NCBI RefSeq assembly: GCF_009674535.1 | Contig: NZ_WKJK01000014.1 | Coordinates: forward strand, 121,404-185,403 | Source of the DNA: Duganella guangzhouensis | GTDB taxonomy: Bacteria; Pseudomonadota; Gammaproteobacteria; Burkholderiales; Burkholderiaceae_D | Length of the DNA: 64,000 bases | Reading direction: 5' to 3' | Shown here: positions 19,508-28,591 of the stretch, one piece after another | Layout: each line of letters opens with the position of its first letter | Position numbering within the stretch: the stretch's first letter is position 1 | Program-made: the position numbers and the translations under genes | The notes under the pieces: model-generated | Told to the model about the DNA's origin: nothing | Databases searched by the model: none | Seen by the model: only the letters and a program-made list of their open reading frames with translations

Positions 19508-20197
19508 TCACAGACTGGTGAGCATCTTGAATTGCGCCGCGCGCCGGCGTGAGACTTCGACCGTGATGCGATCGCGCAGCGTCAGGTCCAGGCCACCGGC
19601 CTCGTTGGGCGTCACCTGTTCGACAAAGTCCAGATTGACGATGTGGCGCCGGTTGGCGCGGAAGAAGCGCTGCGGGTCCAGCTTTTCTTCCAGCTGATTC
19701 AGGGAGCGCAGCATCAGCGGTTGCTGTTGTTCGAAATAGACCCGCGTGTAATTGCCGTCCGATTCGAACAGGCGGATATCCTGCAGCGCCACGAACCAGC
19801 ATCGCTCACCATCCTTGATGAACAGTTTGCGCGCCGCCGATGGCGCCACCCCGGCGGCGCCGATGCGCTGCAGGGCAGTGGCCATGCGCGCGGCCTGAAT
19901 CGGCTTTTGCAGATAGTCCAGCGCATTCACCTCGAACGCCTGTAGCGCATAGTGGTCGAAGGCGGTGGTGAAGATCACTTCCGGCGCCTCGTCCAGCGCC
20001 GCCAGCATATCGAAGCCGCTGCCACCGGGCATTTGCACATCGAGGAACACCAGGTCCGGCTTCAGCGCCTGGATCTGCTGCACGCCATCGGCCGCATTGG
20101 CCGCTTCGCCCACAATCTCCACTTCGGGATGCGCCGCCAGCAGGCGTCGCAGTTCGGCGCGCGCCAGGCGCTCGTCGTCGATCAGTAATGCCCGCAT
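19508..20197 (-). CDS. LytR/AlgR-family response regulator (LytTR DNA-binding)
   Basis: 229 residues from ATG 20197, which shares one base with the kinase stop (TGATG). The receiver domain has the acidic pair Asp7-Asp8, phospho-acceptor Asp53 in LVFLDVQMPG and Lys in LQKPI. A LytTR DNA-binding domain (about 130-229) follows, with FFRANRRHIVNL and the C-terminal VEVSRRRAAQFKMLTSL. The upstream frame extension (11 residues) lies inside the kinase gene and is unlikely. Partner of the LytS-like kinase; target genes are not known. Auto-control of the hydrolase-kinase-regulator operon is typical for this class. Confidence 0.9.
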   Translation of the reverse strand: MRALLIDDERLARAELRRLLAAHPEVEIVGEAANAADGVQQIQALKPDLVFLDVQMPGGSGFDMLAALDEAPEVIFTTAFDHYALQAFEVNALDYLQKPIQAARMATALQRIGAAGVAPSAARKLFIKDGERCWFVALQDIRLFESDGNYTRVYFEQQQPLMLRSLNQLEEKLDPQRFFRANRRHIVNLDFVEQVTPNEAGGLDLTLRDRITVEVSRRRAAQFKMLTSL

Positions 20198-21231
20198 CAG
20201 GCGGCCTCCGGCAAGGTGAGTGTGGCGCATACCCAGCCACTGTGTTCAGATAAATCCAGCTGCGCGCCGTCGCCCAGGGCCAGCGCCAACCGCTTGCGCG
20301 TGTTGACCAGACCGACCTTGGTCGAGTTGGCGAACGGCGCAATCGCGCCCAGGTTGGCGATTTGGATTTGTACCTCGCCATCGTCCTGACGCCGGGCGTG
20401 GATGCGGATCTCGCTGCCAGTGGGGCTGGTCTCAACACCGTACTTGACGGCGTTTTCCACCAGCGTTTGCAGCGACATCGGCGGAATCCGCACTCGCTCC
20501 AGACCAAGCCCGATATCCACGCTGACCCGCATGCGTTCTTCAAAGCGGATCTTCTCGATCGCCAGGTAAGCCTGCACCGCCTCGATTTCCGCCGCCAGCG
20601 GCACCGTGTCGTGCTGGCCGGATTGCAGTGCGTAGCGCATCACGCTGGCCAGTTGGTCGATCATCATGGCGGCGGCGTCATGATCTTCGTAGATCAGCGC
20701 GCGCACGCTGTTCATGCTGTTGAAGAAAAAGTGCGGGTTGACCTGGGCCTGTAGTGCGCGCAGCTCGGCGTCCTTGGCGGCGACCTCCAGCCGCAGCGAT
20801 TCCGCCTCGGCGCGGTTGGCCCGGCGCAGCGACAGCACCGCCATGTAGCAGACATTCCAGACCAGGTAGGTGGTCCACCACGACAGCAGCGCGGAGGGCA
20901 GCCACCCAAGGCCGTGCATCAAACGATTGGGCGTAAAGAACAGGAAGCCGAGGTACTGAATACCGGTATGGATGGCGCCCAACGCCAGCACACCGCACAA
21001 CACCAGTTTCCAGCGGATGCGCCTTCCACTGCTGGTGTGGCGCTTCAGCAGTCGATGCCACAGGCTGGAGAGGATGATGCCGGTGCCCGCACCCCACCAC
21101 ATCACCCAGATCAGGCCCGGCACGCGCGTCGCGCCCATCACGATGGCGAATGTCGGCAGAAATCCCCAACCGGCCAGTTGGAACAGCCAGTACCAATTGA
21201 AGCGGGCGAGTAGTGGACGGTCGTGAGCCAT
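20197..21231 (-). CDS. LytS/YpdA-like sensor histidine kinase
   Basis: 344 residues. Four transmembrane helices (about 14-32, 40-57, 75-97 and 108-135) lead to a coiled coil, then a His_kinase domain with phospho-acceptor His167 in QVNPHFFFNSMN. The HATPase_c domain has the N box LVENAVKYG and a degenerate G box VGLVNTRKRL. It lies 3 bp after the hydrolase gene and overlaps the response regulator gene by one base, so the three form one operon. The membrane region has no recognisable ligand-binding domain. Confidence 0.9.
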   Translation of the reverse strand: MAHDRPLLARFNWYWLFQLAGWGFLPTFAIVMGATRVPGLIWVMWWGAGTGIILSSLWHRLLKRHTSSGRRIRWKLVLCGVLALGAIHTGIQYLGFLFFTPNRLMHGLGWLPSALLSWWTTYLVWNVCYMAVLSLRRANRAEAESLRLEVAAKDAELRALQAQVNPHFFFNSMNSVRALIYEDHDAAAMMIDQLASVMRYALQSGQHDTVPLAAEIEAVQAYLAIEKIRFEERMRVSVDIGLGLERVRIPPMSLQTLVENAVKYGVETSPTGSEIRIHARRQDDGEVQIQIANLGAIAPFANSTKVGLVNTRKRLALALGDGAQLDLSEHSGWVCATLTLPEAA

Positions 21232-21234
21232 GGC

Positions 21235-22098
21235 TTAGTTCAGGAAATGATCAATGCGATCATACATCCAGGCCGGATCGTCGTACATGATGAAGTGGCG
21301 TGCGGTGTCGGCAATCTCGATTTTGGCGCCCTTCAACTGCGCATACTGCGTCGTGAAGACAGCGGTGATGGCCGACTTGGGCGCGTAGTCCTTGTAGGCG
21401 ATCCATGTTCCCAGCACCAGCGTCGGTGCGGTGATGCGGCCGATGTCCTGACGCAGATCGGTGGCGGTCATTTCTGCCATCACGTCGATAACGGTGGCGC
21501 GGTCCGAGTGGCCGCCGCGTACCAGTGCGCGGTCGATGTCTTCCTGGCGCGTGATCATGGTGCGCATCATCCTCATTTGCGCGGCCTTGAATGTGGCCGG
21601 ATCTTGCGCCTGCATATTGGTGCGCATGCTGGTGGCCATGTCCTTCAATTGCGCCGGCGTGACGTTGGGCACCTGCGCTGCGCCGAGAGCAGGCAAGGTG
21701 TCGACGATGACCAGTTTTCCGACCTGCTCGGGGTGGTCGGCCGCCAGCTTCATGCCGAGAAAGCCGCCGAGGCTATGGCCGATGATGACAGGGTGGGCGA
21801 ACTGGTTGGCGCGGATATAGTCGCTCAGTTGCTGTTCAACCGCAGGCATGAGTGGTTCGGCGATGGCAGGTTGTCCGGCGAAACCGGCGAGTGTCAGCAC
21901 GTGGCATTGGTATTTTCCGTCGCCGCAGTAGTGGGCGACCGTGCCGTCCCACACGTCACCGGCCGAGCCCAGGCCGGGGATCAGGATGATCGGTGCGCCC
22001 TTGCCTGTGACATCAACCTTGAAGGCGGGATGTTCGGCCGCAGTGGCATGGTCCAGTGCGAGGGTGGCAGCGATGGCGGCGATGATCTTGTTTAGCAT
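21235..22098 (-). CDS. Secreted alpha/beta hydrolase
   Basis: 287 residues with a GGAGAAC ribosome-binding site. A signal peptide (about 1-21, ending ATAA) precedes an alpha/beta-hydrolase fold. The oxyanion region is LIPGLGSAGDVWDG, the nucleophile elbow GHSLGG (Ser109), an acidic residue in the region LVLGTWIAYKDY, and His in ARHFIMYDDPAWMYD near the C terminus. It probably acts in the periplasm on an ester or lactone. It is the first gene of the operon with the LytS-type kinase and LytTR regulator, so it may make or remove the signal they sense. That is inference; its substrate is unknown. Confidence 0.85.
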   Translation of the reverse strand: MLNKIIAAIAATLALDHATAAEHPAFKVDVTGKGAPIILIPGLGSAGDVWDGTVAHYCGDGKYQCHVLTLAGFAGQPAIAEPLMPAVEQQLSDYIRANQFAHPVIIGHSLGGFLGMKLAADHPEQVGKLVIVDTLPALGAAQVPNVTPAQLKDMATSMRTNMQAQDPATFKAAQMRMMRTMITRQEDIDRALVRGGHSDRATVIDVMAEMTATDLRQDIGRITAPTLVLGTWIAYKDYAPKSAITAVFTTQYAQLKGAKIEIADTARHFIMYDDPAWMYDRIDHFLN

Positions 22099-22199
22099 GG
22101 TGTTCTCCGTTGGTTGGTCAGTGAAGCCATGCTAGTTGTGCGCCACAGCGGTGGCGACGGCTTTGGGATGAGTGGTTTGGCCGTCGTGATGAACGGTAG

Positions 22200-23798
22200 T
22201 CAGCCTTCGGCTTTGAGTTTGCGCCAGAGGGTAGTGCGGCTGATGCCGAGATAATCGGCCGCCGCGTCGCGCCGGCCGCCAAAGCGCGCCAGAACCTCGG
22301 TCACGCGCTCGCCAGTGGCCGGCGCGGTGGCGGGGGAGGCGCCGAGTTCGGGGGCGACGCTGAGGACGAAGGCGGGCGTTAGCGCCTGCAGCGGCTCTGC
22401 GGCCAGGAACAGCGCCAGCCGCTCGGTCAGATTGCGCAGTTCACGCACATTGCCCGGCCAGCCGTAGCGCTGCAGCAGCGGCGCGCAGGTCGCCATCTCG
22501 GCGTGCAGATTCGGATGCGGCCGCGCCCCCAGCGATGCCAGCGCGTTCTTCAGCGACCATTCGACCAGCGGCATCACATCATCCGGCCGCGCGCGCAGCG
22601 ACGGCAACGTCATGCGCAGCACCGCCAGCCGGTAGAACAGATCGGCGCGGAAGCGGCCCTCGCGCACGCGCTGCTCCAGATCGCAGTGGGTGGCGCTGAT
22701 GATGCGCACCTGGACCGGTATCGGCCGCGTGCCACCCACTCGCACCACCTCGCGCTCCTCCAGCACCCGCAGCAAACGCGTTTGCAGCGTCAAGGGCATC
22801 TCGCCTATCTCATCGAGGAACAGCGTGCCGCGATTGGCCGCTTCGAACAAGCCGGCATGGCCACCGCGCCGCGCGCCGGTGAACGCGCCCTCTTCATGCC
22901 CGAACAGTTCCGACTCCAGCAGCGATTCCGCAATCGCACCGCAATTCACCGCCACGAACGGCCGGTTCTGTCCCAGCGTGCGCGGCGCCTCGCGATGGAT
23001 GGCCTGCGCCACCAACTCCTTGCCGCAGCCGGTCTCGCCCTGGATCAGCACCGTGGCCGGCGATTTCGCGTACAGCACCACCGACTGCCGCACCTGTTCC
23101 ATGGCCGCCGAATCACCGCGCAGATCGGTGATGCCGTGCCGCGCGCGCAGCGTGTCGTTGACCACCGCACCGCGCGCGCGGTTGCGGTTGGACTCCAGCT
23201 GCGTCAGACGCGCCATCTCCAGCGCATCGTCGAACGCGTGGCGGATCGACGCGGCCGAATACACAAACACGCCGGTCAGGCCGGCTTCCTCGGCCAGGTC
23301 GGTAATCCGTCCTGCGCCGACAATCGCCTTGATGCCCATCGCTTTCAGATCGTTGACCTGGGCCCGCGCATCCTCCTCGGTGACGTAAGTGCGCTGCGCC
23401 ACGTCGAAGCCGAAGGTGCCGGAGAACTCGGCCAGCTCCGCCAGCCGCTCCTGATAGGTGATGATGCCGATGCGGTCCGACACCCGCCGCGCGCGCGCCA
23501 GCGCCTGCATCACATCGAAGCCGCTGAACTTGGCGATCACCACCGGCACCGACAGCCGGCCTTTCAGATAGGCCGCGTTGGAGCCGGCCGAGATGATGGC
23601 GTCGCAGCGCTCGGTGGCCAGGCGCTCGCGGATATGTTTGGCCGCCTCCTCGAACCCGAGGTTTATCGGTTCGATGGTGGCCAGATTGTCGTACTCCAGC
23701 GTGATATCGCGGAACAGATCGGACAGGCGCGACACCGACACGGTCCAGATCACCGGTTTGTCGTTGGCGTCGAAGGGCAGGGGCGTGGAATGGCGCAT
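22200..23798 (-). CDS. prpR: Propionate catabolism operon activator PrpR (sigma-54 dependent)
   Basis: 532 residues. The N-terminal PrpR_N sensor domain (about 15-190) recognises 2-methylcitrate in characterised homologues. The AAA+ sigma-54 interaction domain has Walker A GETGCGKE, the sigma-54 loop GAFTGA, and LFLDEIGEM. A Fis-type helix-turn-helix ends the protein (RRDAAADYLGISRTTLWRKLKAEG, about 505-530). It is divergent from prpBC-acnD-prpF, which carries a textbook -24/-12 promoter. The gene starts inside the same intergenic region that holds the repeated TGTTTCA boxes, so autoregulation is possible. Confidence 0.95.
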   Translation of the reverse strand: MRHSTPLPFDANDKPVIWTVSVSRLSDLFRDITLEYDNLATIEPINLGFEEAAKHIRERLATERCDAIISAGSNAAYLKGRLSVPVVIAKFSGFDVMQALARARRVSDRIGIITYQERLAELAEFSGTFGFDVAQRTYVTEEDARAQVNDLKAMGIKAIVGAGRITDLAEEAGLTGVFVYSAASIRHAFDDALEMARLTQLESNRNRARGAVVNDTLRARHGITDLRGDSAAMEQVRQSVVLYAKSPATVLIQGETGCGKELVAQAIHREAPRTLGQNRPFVAVNCGAIAESLLESELFGHEEGAFTGARRGGHAGLFEAANRGTLFLDEIGEMPLTLQTRLLRVLEEREVVRVGGTRPIPVQVRIISATHCDLEQRVREGRFRADLFYRLAVLRMTLPSLRARPDDVMPLVEWSLKNALASLGARPHPNLHAEMATCAPLLQRYGWPGNVRELRNLTERLALFLAAEPLQALTPAFVLSVAPELGASPATAPATGERVTEVLARFGGRRDAAADYLGISRTTLWRKLKAEG

Positions 23799-23844
23799 GT
23801 TTCAATTATAGTTCAAATATGTTTCAGTGTTTCACTATGGAACA
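23798..23844. promoter_or_regulatory. Likely PrpR binding region (three TGTTTCA boxes and a dyad)
   Basis: TGTTTCA occurs at 23798-23804, 23820-23826 and 23828-23834. The last copy forms a near-palindrome with the next bases (TGTTTCACTATGGAACA, 23828-23844). Its centre is about 65 bp upstream of the -12 box, a normal distance for an enhancer-type activator site. Assignment to PrpR is inferred from position. Confidence 0.55.
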
Positions 23845-23886
23845 GCGTGGCGCCGCTAAGTGATTGATTTGTATAGCTTGCCGTTC

Positions 23887-23902
23887 TGGCACAGCGCTTG
23901 CA
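23887..23902 (+). promoter_or_regulatory. Sigma-54 promoter of the prp operon
   Basis: TGGCACAGCGCTTGCA matches the -24/-12 consensus TGGCAC-N5-TTGC(A/T) exactly. Predicted transcript start is near 23913, about 30 nt before the prpB ATG. Confidence 0.9.
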
Positions 23903-23943
23903 CTAGAGTGGCCAACTTCAACGCAACACCGAAAGGTCACAAT

Positions 23944-24831
23944 ATGAGTCACTACTCCGCAGGCGCCGCGTTCCGCAAAGCCGTTCAGGAAGAATCGCCG
24001 CTGCAGGTGGTCGGCACCATCAACGCCAACCACGCCTTGCTGGCCAAGCGCGCCGGCTTCAAGGCGATTTACCTGTCCGGCGGCGGCGTGGCCGCAGGTT
24101 CGCTCGGTCTGCCGGACCTGGGCATCTCGAATCTGGACGACGTGCTGACCGACGTGCGCCGCATTACCGACGTCTGCGACGTGCCGCTGCTGGTCGATTC
24201 CGATACCGGCTTTGGCTCATCCGCCTTCAACGTCGCGCGCACCGTCAAATCGCTGATCAAGTTTGGTGCCGCCGCGACTCACATCGAAGACCAGGTTGGC
24301 GCCAAGCGCTGCGGCCATCGTCCCGGCAAGGAGATCGTGCCGAAAGCCGAGATGGTCGACCGCATCAAGGCCGCTGTCGACGCGCGCACCGACGACCAAT
24401 TCGTCATCATGGCGCGCACCGACGCGCTGGCGGTGGAGGGGCTGGACGCCGCCATCGACCGTGCCGTCGCCTGCGTGGAAGCGGGCGCCGACATGATCTT
24501 CCCGGAGGCGATGATCACGCTGGATATGTACAAAAAATTCGCCGCCGCCGTCAAAGTGCCGGTGCTGGCCAATATCACCGAATTCGGCTCGACCCCGTTG
24601 TTCACGGTGGATGAACTGCGCAGCGCCGATGTGGGGCTGGTGCTGTATCCGCTGTCTGCCTTCCGCGCCATGAACAAGGCGGCGGAGAATGTGTTCAACG
24701 CCATCCGCCGCGACGGCACGCAGCAGAACGTGGTCGACACCATGCAGACCCGCGCCGAACTGTATGAACGCATCAACTATCACGATTTCGAACAGAAGCT
24801 GGACGCGCTGTTCGCCGCACAGAAAAAATAA
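23944..24831 (+). CDS. prpB: 2-methylisocitrate lyase PrpB
   Basis: 295 residues from ATG 23944; the longer frame with 28 extra residues would run through the sigma-54 promoter and is rejected. It cleaves 2-methylisocitrate to pyruvate and succinate, the last step of the methylcitrate cycle. Isocitrate lyase/PEP mutase family: metal-binding LLVDSDTGFG (Asp85, Asp87), catalytic KRCGH loop (121-125, Cys123), and IEDQ. First gene of prpB-prpC-acnD-prpF. Confidence 0.96.
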   Translation: MSHYSAGAAFRKAVQEESPLQVVGTINANHALLAKRAGFKAIYLSGGGVAAGSLGLPDLGISNLDDVLTDVRRITDVCDVPLLVDSDTGFGSSAFNVARTVKSLIKFGAAATHIEDQVGAKRCGHRPGKEIVPKAEMVDRIKAAVDARTDDQFVIMARTDALAVEGLDAAIDRAVACVEAGADMIFPEAMITLDMYKKFAAAVKVPVLANITEFGSTPLFTVDELRSADVGLVLYPLSAFRAMNKAAENVFNAIRRDGTQQNVVDTMQTRAELYERINYHDFEQKLDALFAAQKK

Positions 24832-24845
24832 GAGGAGACACCATC

Positions 24846-25994
24846 ATGACCGAAGCCACCACCTTCAAACCAAAAAAATCCGTCGCCCTGTCGGGTGTCG
24901 CCGCCGGTAACACCGCGCTGTGCTCCGTCGGCAAAACCGGCAATGACCTGCACTATCGCGGCTACGACATTCTCGATGTCGCCACCACCTGCGAGTTCGA
25001 AGAAATCGCCTACCTGCTGGTGCACGGCAAACTGCCGGCCGCAGCGGAACTGCGCGGCTACAAGGCCAAACTGAAATCGCTGCGCGGCCTGCCGCAGGCA
25101 GTGAAGTCGGCGCTGGAAGCCCTGCCTGCCTCCGCCCATCCAATGGACGTGATGCGCACCGGCGTCTCGGTGCTGGGCTGCGTGCTGCCTGAGAAGGAAG
25201 ACCACAACACCCCTGGCGCGCGCGACATCGCGGACCGCCTGATGGCCTCCTTCGGCTCCATGCTGCTGTACTGGTACCACTACAGCCATAACGGCAAACG
25301 CATCGAAGTCGAAACCGACGACGACTCCATCGGCGGTCACTTCCTGCACCTGCTGCACGGCGAGAAGCCACGCGATTCGTGGGTGCGCGCGATGCACACC
25401 TCGCTGATCCTGTACGCCGAACACGAATTCAACGCCTCCACCTTCACCAGCCGCGTGATCTCCGGCACCGGCTCCGACATCCACTCGGCCATCACCGGCG
25501 CCATCGGCGCGCTGCGCGGTCCGAAGCACGGCGGCGCCAACGAGGTCGCGTTCGAAATCCAGAAGCGCTACGAAAATCCGGACGAGGCGGAAGCCGATAT
25601 CCGCAACCGCGTCGCCAACAAGGAAGTGGTGATCGGCTTCGGCCACCCGGTGTACACCGTCTCCGATCCGCGCAACGTGGTGATCAAAGAAGTGGCGCGC
25701 CAGCTGTCCGATGAAGCCGGATCGACCAAGATGTTCGACATCGCCGAGCGCCTGGAATCGGTGATGTGGGAGATCAAAAAAATGTTCCCGAATCTGGACT
25801 GGTTCTCCGCCGTGTCCTACCACATGATGGGCGTGCCGACCGCGATGTTCACGCCGCTGTTCGTCATCTCGCGCACCTCCGGCTGGTCGGCGCACATCAT
25901 CGAACAGCGCATCGACAACAAGATCATCCGCCCAAGCGCCAACTACGTTGGCCCTGAAGACCTGAAATTCGTCCCGATCAAGGACCGTAAATAA
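24846..25994 (+). CDS. prpC: 2-methylcitrate synthase PrpC
   Basis: 382 residues with an AGAGGAGA ribosome-binding site, 14 bp after prpB. It condenses propionyl-CoA with oxaloacetate. Short citrate-synthase fold with the conserved LHYRGYDI near the N terminus, GPKHGGANE and GFGHPVYTVSDPR around the catalytic histidines, and SGWSAHIIEQR at the CoA end. Length is that of 2-methylcitrate rather than of standard citrate synthases. Its TAA shares one base with the acnD ATG. Confidence 0.96.
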   Translation: MTEATTFKPKKSVALSGVAAGNTALCSVGKTGNDLHYRGYDILDVATTCEFEEIAYLLVHGKLPAAAELRGYKAKLKSLRGLPQAVKSALEALPASAHPMDVMRTGVSVLGCVLPEKEDHNTPGARDIADRLMASFGSMLLYWYHYSHNGKRIEVETDDDSIGGHFLHLLHGEKPRDSWVRAMHTSLILYAEHEFNASTFTSRVISGTGSDIHSAITGAIGALRGPKHGGANEVAFEIQKRYENPDEAEADIRNRVANKEVVIGFGHPVYTVSDPRNVVIKEVARQLSDEAGSTKMFDIAERLESVMWEIKKMFPNLDWFSAVSYHMMGVPTAMFTPLFVISRTSGWSAHIIEQRIDNKIIRPSANYVGPEDLKFVPIKDRK

Positions 25995-28591
25995 TGAACA
26001 CCGCATTCCGTAAAAAACTGCCGGGCACCCAGCTCGATTACTTCGACGCGCGCGCCGCTGTCGACGCGATCCAGCCAGGCGCCTGGGCCAAACTGCCATA
26101 CACCTCGCGCGTACTGGCGGAAAATCTGGTGCGCCGCTGTGATCCGGCCACGCTCAACGCCTCGCTGTCGCAGCTGATCGAACGCAAGCGCGATCTGGAC
26201 TTTCCGTGGTTCCCGGCGCGCGTGGTATGCCACGACATTCTCGGCCAGACCGCGCTGGTCGACCTGGCCGGCCTGCGCGACGCCATCGCCCTGCAGGGCG
26301 GCGATCCGGCGCTGGTCAATCCGGTGGTGCCTACCCAGCTGGTGGTCGACCACTCGCTGGCGGTGGAATGCGGCGGCTTCGATCCGGATGCATTCGACAA
26401 GAACCGCGCCATCGAAGACCGACGTAACGAGGACCGCTTCGATTTCATCAACTGGACCAAGAAAGCCTTCAAGAACGTTGACGTGATCCCGCCGGGGAAC
26501 GGCATCCTGCACCAGATTAATCTGGAACGCATGTCGCCGGTGATTCAGTCGGTGGATGGCGTGGCCTTCCCGGACACGCTGGTCGGCACCGACTCGCACA
26601 CGCCGATGGTTGATGCGCTGGGCGTGATCGCCATCGGCGTCGGCGGCCTGGAAGCAGAAAGCGTGATGCTGGGCCGCGCCTCGTGGATGCGGCTGCCGGA
26701 CATCATCGGCGTGGAGTTGAGCGGCAAGCCGCAACCGGGCATCACCGCCACTGACATCGTACTGGCGCTGACCGAATTCCTGCGCAAGCAGAAGGTGGTG
26801 TCGTCCTATCTGGAGTTCTACGGCGAGGGCGCGTCGCACCTGACCTTGGGCGACCGCGCCACCATCTCCAACATGGCGCCGGAATACGGCTCCACCGCCG
26901 CCATGTTCTACATCGACGAGCAGACCATCAAGTACCTCAAGCTGACCGGCCGCGAAGACGACACCGTCAAGCTGGTGGAAGCCTACGCCAAAGAGACCGG
27001 CCTGTGGGGCGATGCGCTGGTGGGCGCCGAGTATGAGCGCGTGCTGAAGTTCGACCTGTCCAGCGTGACCCGCAACATCGCCGGTCCATCGAATCCGCAC
27101 AACCGCGTGGCGACCGCCGACCTGGCCGCGCGCGGCATCAGCGGCGTGGTCGAAAACGAACCGGGGCTGATGCCGGATGGCGCCTGCATCATCGCCGCCA
27201 TCACCAGCTGCACCAACACCAACAACCCGCGCAACATGATCGCCGCCGGCCTGCTGGCCCGCAACGCCAACGCGCGCGGGTTGACGCGCAAACCGTGGGT
27301 CAAGTCCTCGCTGGCGCCGGGCTCCAAAACCGTCACGCTGTACCTGGAAGAAGCGGGTCTGCTGCCGGAGCTGGAACAGCTGGGCTTTGGCGTGGTAGCC
27401 TATGCCTGCACCTCGTGCAACGGCATGTCCGGCGCGCTCGATCCGGTCATTCAAAAAGAAGTAGTGGAGCGCGATCTATACGCCACCGCCGTTTTGTCGG
27501 GCAACCGCAATTTCGACGGCCGCATCCACCCGTATGCCAAACAAGCCTTCCTGGCCTCGCCGCCGCTGGTGGTGGCGTACGCGATTGCCGGCACCATCCG
27601 CTTCGACATCGAAAAAGATGTGCTGGGCCATGACGCCAACGGCCAGCCGGTGATGCTGAAGGATATCTGGCCATCGGACGAAGAAATCGACGCCATCGTC
27701 GCCAGCGCCGTCAAGCCGGAGCAGTTCCGCAAAGTCTACATCCCGATGTTCGCGCGCGGTGCCGACAGCGGCGAACGCGCGGACCCACTGTACGACTGGC
27801 GCGCGCAGTCGACCTACATCCGCCGTCCACCATACTGGGAAGGCGCGCTGGCCGGCGAACGCACGCTGCGTGGCATGCTTCCGCTGGCGGTCCTCGGCGA
27901 TAACATCACCACCGACCACCTGTCGCCGTCCAACGCCATCATGCTGAATTCCGCCGCTGGCGAGTACCTGCACAAAATGGGCTTGCCGGAAGAAGACTTC
28001 AACTCCTACGCCACCCACCGTGGCGATCACCTGACCGCGCAACGCGCCACCTTCGCCAATCCGACGTTGAAGAACGAGATGGTGCGCGATGCCGATGGCA
28101 AAATCAAAGCCGGTTCGCTGGCGCGTGTGGAACCGGAAGGTAAAGTGCTGCGCATGTGGGAAGCGATCGAAACCTATATGGAGCGCAAACAGCCGTTGAT
28201 CATCGTGGCCGGTGCCGACTACGGCCAGGGCTCGTCGCGCGACTGGGCGGCCAAAGGCGTGCGGCTGGCGGGTGTGGAGGCGATTGTGGCCGAAGGCTTT
28301 GAGCGCATCCACCGCACCAATCTGGTCGGCATGGGCGTGCTGCCGCTGGAGTTCAAGCCGGGCGTCAACCGCCTGACGCTGGCGCTGGACGGCACCGAGA
28401 GCTACGACGTGATCGGCGCGCGCGAACCACGCGCCACGCTGACGCTGGTGATCCATCGCCGCAATGGCGAGCGGGTGGAAGTGCCTGTGACCTGCCGTCT
28501 CGACACGGCGGAAGAAGTCTCCATCTACGAAGCCGGCGGCGTGCTGCAGCGCTTCGCACAGGACTTCCTCGAATCGGCAAAGGCAGCATGA
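25994..28591 (+). CDS. acnD: Fe/S-dependent 2-methylisocitrate dehydratase AcnD
   Basis: 865 residues, aconitase superfamily. It dehydrates 2-methylcitrate to a 2-methylaconitate isomer that needs PrpF to re-enter the cycle. The [4Fe-4S] ligands are visible: Cys406 in ITSCTN and Cys472/Cys475 in ACTSCNGMSG. The swivel domain includes DYGQGSSRDWAAKG with the catalytic Ser. Start overlaps prpC and end overlaps prpF, so all three are translationally coupled. This route replaces PrpD; no prpD is in the window. Confidence 0.95.
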   Translation: MNTAFRKKLPGTQLDYFDARAAVDAIQPGAWAKLPYTSRVLAENLVRRCDPATLNASLSQLIERKRDLDFPWFPARVVCHDILGQTALVDLAGLRDAIALQGGDPALVNPVVPTQLVVDHSLAVECGGFDPDAFDKNRAIEDRRNEDRFDFINWTKKAFKNVDVIPPGNGILHQINLERMSPVIQSVDGVAFPDTLVGTDSHTPMVDALGVIAIGVGGLEAESVMLGRASWMRLPDIIGVELSGKPQPGITATDIVLALTEFLRKQKVVSSYLEFYGEGASHLTLGDRATISNMAPEYGSTAAMFYIDEQTIKYLKLTGREDDTVKLVEAYAKETGLWGDALVGAEYERVLKFDLSSVTRNIAGPSNPHNRVATADLAARGISGVVENEPGLMPDGACIIAAITSCTNTNNPRNMIAAGLLARNANARGLTRKPWVKSSLAPGSKTVTLYLEEAGLLPELEQLGFGVVAYACTSCNGMSGALDPVIQKEVVERDLYATAVLSGNRNFDGRIHPYAKQAFLASPPLVVAYAIAGTIRFDIEKDVLGHDANGQPVMLKDIWPSDEEIDAIVASAVKPEQFRKVYIPMFARGADSGERADPLYDWRAQSTYIRRPPYWEGALAGERTLRGMLPLAVLGDNITTDHLSPSNAIMLNSAAGEYLHKMGLPEEDFNSYATHRGDHLTAQRATFANPTLKNEMVRDADGKIKAGSLARVEPEGKVLRMWEAIETYMERKQPLIIVAGADYGQGSSRDWAAKGVRLAGVEAIVAEGFERIHRTNLVGMGVLPLEFKPGVNRLTLALDGTESYDVIGAREPRATLTLVIHRRNGERVEVPVTCRLDTAEEVSIYEAGGVLQRFAQDFLESAKAA

